Under the pieces are notes generated by a model, which searched no databases, was not told the DNA's origin, and saw only the letters and a program-made list of their open reading frames with translations. From Gammaproteobacteria bacterium (GTDB lineage: Bacteria > Pseudomonadota > Gammaproteobacteria > SZUA-140), in the NCBI GenBank assembly GCA_026982145.1, contig JALSHQ010000405.1, positions 1-7,541 on the forward strand: a stretch of 7,541 nucleotides of DNA, written 5' to 3'. The position numbers were made by a program, and so were the translations under genes. Numbering within the stretch: position 1 is the first letter of the stretch; each line of letters begins with the position of its first letter. Positions 6,114 to 7,541 of this stretch are shown here, piece after piece.

Positions 6114-6248
6114 CTAATTTGAGACCTCTGCACGATTGCTTTTTGCCCTATGGCGGTAGTTAAAAGCGTACTCAATTCGGTTATTCCGTGCGCTTTTGTT
6201 TTGCCAGAGAACAAAATCCCTGCTGTTCGCGCAAGGGTCTAAATCCAT
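6114..6248 (-). CDS. Possible small ORF (44 aa) just upstream of nadK, unrecognised
   Basis: On the minus strand ATG 6248-6246 opens a 44-codon frame ending at TAG 6116-6114, 14 nt before the nadK start. An AGAGAG purine run lies 7 nt upstream of the ATG and could serve as a ribosome binding site. The peptide is rich in Arg and Asn, with a hydrophilic C-terminal half (for example YRHRAKSNRAE). I recognise no family, membrane segment or motif. It could be a translated leader coupled to nadK, or simply a chance open frame in the untranslated region. No codon or conservation evidence can be had from one sequence. Confidence 0.2.
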   Translation of the reverse strand: MDLDPCANSRDFVLWQNKSARNNRIEYAFNYRHRAKSNRAEVSN

Positions 6249-6318
6249 TTTTTATCTCTCTTGTTGCGAAAGTACCACGGCGATCAAAAATCACCAATAA
6301 CTTCACGGTATCAATGAC

Positions 6319-6347
6319 TTGCAAATTTCAGTTTAGCACTCTAAGAT
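6319..6347 (+). promoter_or_regulatory. Sigma-70-like promoter of hrcA
   Basis: TTGCAA (6319-6324) and TAAGAT (6342-6347) are separated by exactly 17 nt, each matching four of six consensus bases. The predicted start site, near 6354, gives a leader of about 95 nt before hrcA. The -10 element lies within the spacer of the CIRCE operator, which is what one expects if HrcA represses this promoter. I saw no sigma-32 promoter (CTTGAAA-type -35 with CCCCAT-type -10) nearby. Confidence 0.65.
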
Positions 6348-6359
6348 TGCGAGTGCTAA
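6333..6359. promoter_or_regulatory. CIRCE operator (HrcA binding site)
   Basis: This is a perfect copy of the CIRCE element: TTAGCACTC at 6333-6341, a 9-nt spacer (6342-6350), and GAGTGCTAA at 6351-6359, with no mismatch in either arm. CIRCE is the known operator of the heat-shock repressor HrcA, whose binding depends on GroEL. It overlaps the -10 of the hrcA promoter and lies about 90 nt before the hrcA start, so autorepression of hrcA, and of grpE-dnaK-dnaJ if they follow in the same transcript, is the natural reading. Confidence 0.97.
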
Positions 6360-6447
6360 TTGGGTGGCGTGGGGGTTTTGGGCTTGTATTGGGGTACTCC
6401 TGTCACCATTAACTAACATGGTTCTTTCATAAGATTCGAGATACGCA

Positions 6448-7497
6448 GTGGCTGAAGAGATTGGAGATCGTGCCCAGCGCCTGCTAAAGGTGCTAGTGGA
6501 GAGCTATATTCGTAGCGGGCAGCCGGTCGGTTCACGTACATTGGCTCGTGACTCAGGGCTGGATCTGAGCGCTGCGACGGTACGCAATGCAATGGCCGAT
6601 CTTGAAGAGCTCGGCATGGTGAGTTCACCTCACACCTCGGCGGGTCGTATTCCGACGAACAGGGGCTACCGCATGTTTGTCGATTCGCTACTGACGGTAA
6701 AACCGCTTTCAGAGCGTGAAATTTTGGCCATGAATGGCCAGATAGGGAGCGAGGGCACGGGGCAGGAGTTCGCCGCCTCTGTTTCAGAGTACCTCTCCGA
6801 GATGACCGAAATGGCTGGAATGGTGATGATTCCGCGCACCGCGAAGCGCTCATCACTGCGCCACATTGAGTTTATGCCGCTCTCAGACCGTCGCATTTTG
6901 GCGATTTTAGTGATCAACGAAAAAGATGTGCAAAACACGGTAATCAAAGTTGATCGCCAATATTCTACGGCCGAGCTGCAACAGGCAGCAAACTACTTGA
7001 ATAGTGAGTTGGTGGGGCAAGAGCTGTATGATGTGCGCCACCATATCTTGAAAGAGCTGCGAGAAACAAAAGATGGCCTAGAGCAGATGATGCAACAGGC
7101 GATCACAATGGCGGAGCAGGTGTTTGAACAGCCAGGCTCAAAGCCGGATCGCGATGATTTTGTGTTGAGCGGCCAAACCCGACTGATGGGCTTTGAAGAA
7201 CTCTCAAACATCGAAAAATTGCGCGGGCTGTTTGAGGCCTTCAATGAAAAACAGGGGATTCTGCAACTGCTTGATCAATGCCTTGATGGTGACGGTGTTC
7301 AGATCTTCATTGGTGATGAATCGGGTTATAGTGTCTTAGACGAGTGCAGTATGGTGACCTCCTCTTACCATGTGGATGGCGAGGTACTTGGGATTTTGGG
7401 TGTGATTGGCCCAACGCGGATGGCCTACGAGCGGGTGATCCCCATTGTAGATGTGACGGCTAAAATGGTGAGCGCAGCCTTGGCTCAATCAAAATAG
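6448..7497 (+). CDS. hrcA: Heat-inducible transcription repressor HrcA
   Basis: HrcA represses chaperone genes by binding CIRCE, and GroEL keeps it active. The protein has 349 aa, normal for the family. The N-terminal winged helix-turn-helix covers about residues 5-75, with the signatures SGQPVGSRTLA (23-33), SAATVRNAMADLEELG (41-56) and PHTSAGRIPTNRGYRMFVD (61-79). A GAF-like core follows, including IEFMPLSDRRILAILV at about 132-147, and the conserved C-terminal block GILGVIGPTRMAYERV is at 315-330. I chose the GTG at 6448 because an in-frame TAA at 6430-6432 rules out earlier starts and the next codons fit the family N-terminus. The ribosome binding site is weak (GAG at 6438-6440, 7 nt away). 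The perfect CIRCE upstream confirms the assignment. Confidence 0.97.
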   Translation: MAEEIGDRAQRLLKVLVESYIRSGQPVGSRTLARDSGLDLSAATVRNAMADLEELGMVSSPHTSAGRIPTNRGYRMFVDSLLTVKPLSEREILAMNGQIGSEGTGQEFAASVSEYLSEMTEMAGMVMIPRTAKRSSLRHIEFMPLSDRRILAILVINEKDVQNTVIKVDRQYSTAELQQAANYLNSELVGQELYDVRHHILKELRETKDGLEQMMQQAITMAEQVFEQPGSKPDRDDFVLSGQTRLMGFEELSNIEKLRGLFEAFNEKQGILQLLDQCLDGDGVQIFIGDESGYSVLDECSMVTSSYHVDGEVLGILGVIGPTRMAYERVIPIVDVTAKMVSAALAQSK

Positions 7498-7541
7498 CCC
7501 ATATAGTATAATCATCAAATTATTTTTACGATATCGCTGGA
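7498..7541. other. Start of the intergenic region after hrcA
   Basis: The last 44 nt are AT-rich and noncoding as far as they can be read. A TATAAT at 7507-7512 matches the -10 consensus perfectly, but there is no -35 at the right distance, so a promoter for the next gene (often grpE in related genomes) is only possible. No terminator hairpin is seen before the edge. Confidence 0.4.

Larger units (their letters stand above)
6100..6447. other. Divergent regulatory region between nadK and hrcA
   Basis: These 348 nt hold the hrcA promoter with its CIRCE operator (listed separately) and must hold the nadK-operon promoter on the other strand. For nadK, TTGAGT (6175-6170) and CATAGG (6152-6147), 17 nt apart on the minus strand, is the best pair I found, but it is weak. 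The TTGCAA -35 of hrcA is self-complementary, so a leftward promoter from the same site is conceivable, with GTTATT as a poor -10. A 5-bp inverted repeat GAACA/TGTTC (6209-6213 and 6224-6228) is not a LexA box. A possible 44-codon ORF on the minus strand (6114-6248) is listed separately. Confidence 0.6.

Noticed and set aside
6209..6228. GAACA/TGTTC inverted repeat as a LexA site for the nadK-recN operon
   Set aside because: The arms are short and spaced 10 nt, and it does not match CTGT-N8-ACAG or the GAAC-N4-GTTC type.
6188..6412. 74-codon plus-strand open frame upstream of hrcA
   Set aside because: It runs through the CIRCE operator and the hrcA promoter, has no ribosome binding site and has an unlikely Cys/Arg/Phe-rich composition.
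6418..6432. Four-codon ATG-to-TAA mini-ORF just before the hrcA GTG
   Set aside because: It has no ribosome binding site and is easily a chance occurrence; its value is only that the TAA excludes earlier hrcA starts.
1..7541. Defence island, mobile element or new multi-gene system
   Set aside because: All recognised genes are ordinary chromosomal functions with intact motifs, even composition, and no transposase, integrase, terminal repeats or array-like repeats.

Overview
The window looks like chromosomal core sequence from a gammaproteobacterium outside the Enterobacterales. The evidence is the mix of genes: a SelO/YdiU pseudokinase ending in the bacterial Ser-Cys-Ser-Ser tail, a DUF3581 protein (a family I know mainly from marine and sulfur-type Gammaproteobacteria), adjacent nadK and recN, and an HrcA repressor with a perfect CIRCE operator. 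E. coli and its close relatives lack HrcA. Base composition is roughly balanced and codon usage looks even across the genes. I see no insertion sequence, integrase, tRNA, rRNA, CRISPR array or phage gene.

Layout from left to right. (1) Bases 1-281, minus strand: the first 93 codons of a cyclic-nucleotide-binding (Crp-like) domain protein that runs off the left edge. (2) Bases 282-612: a divergent intergenic region with an inverted repeat and a possible 14-codon leader ORF. (3) Bases 613-2139, plus: intact selO (protein AMPylase). (4) Bases 2175-2882, minus: a DUF3581 protein, convergent with selO, carrying what looks like a MaoC/hotdog hydratase motif. (5) Bases 2883-3167: a noncoding gap with an 8-bp inverted repeat around an AT-rich core. 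(6) Bases 6099 down to 3168, minus: a probable operon nadK - recN - PilZ-domain gene, with spacings of 13 and 51 nt. (7) Bases 6100-6447: a divergent regulatory region holding a promoter overlapped by CIRCE. (8) Bases 6448-7497, plus: hrcA. In related genomes grpE-dnaK-dnaJ usually follow, but they lie beyond this window.

How the genes fit together: hrcA is very probably autoregulated through its CIRCE. nadK makes NADP(H) and recN acts in double-strand break repair, and the two are often neighbours in Gammaproteobacteria. The PilZ protein at the end of that transcript would link it to c-di-GMP signalling. SelO is tied to redox stress by published work. That all of these serve stress physiology is an inference from family knowledge, not something the sequence proves.

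I did not find a clearly new multi-gene system. The points most worth a second look are the hydratase-like motif in the DUF3581 protein, the PilZ gene joined to nadK-recN, the cyclic-nucleotide domain that lacks its ribose-binding Glu, a 44-codon minus-strand ORF just ahead of nadK, and the inverted repeats in the intergenic regions.
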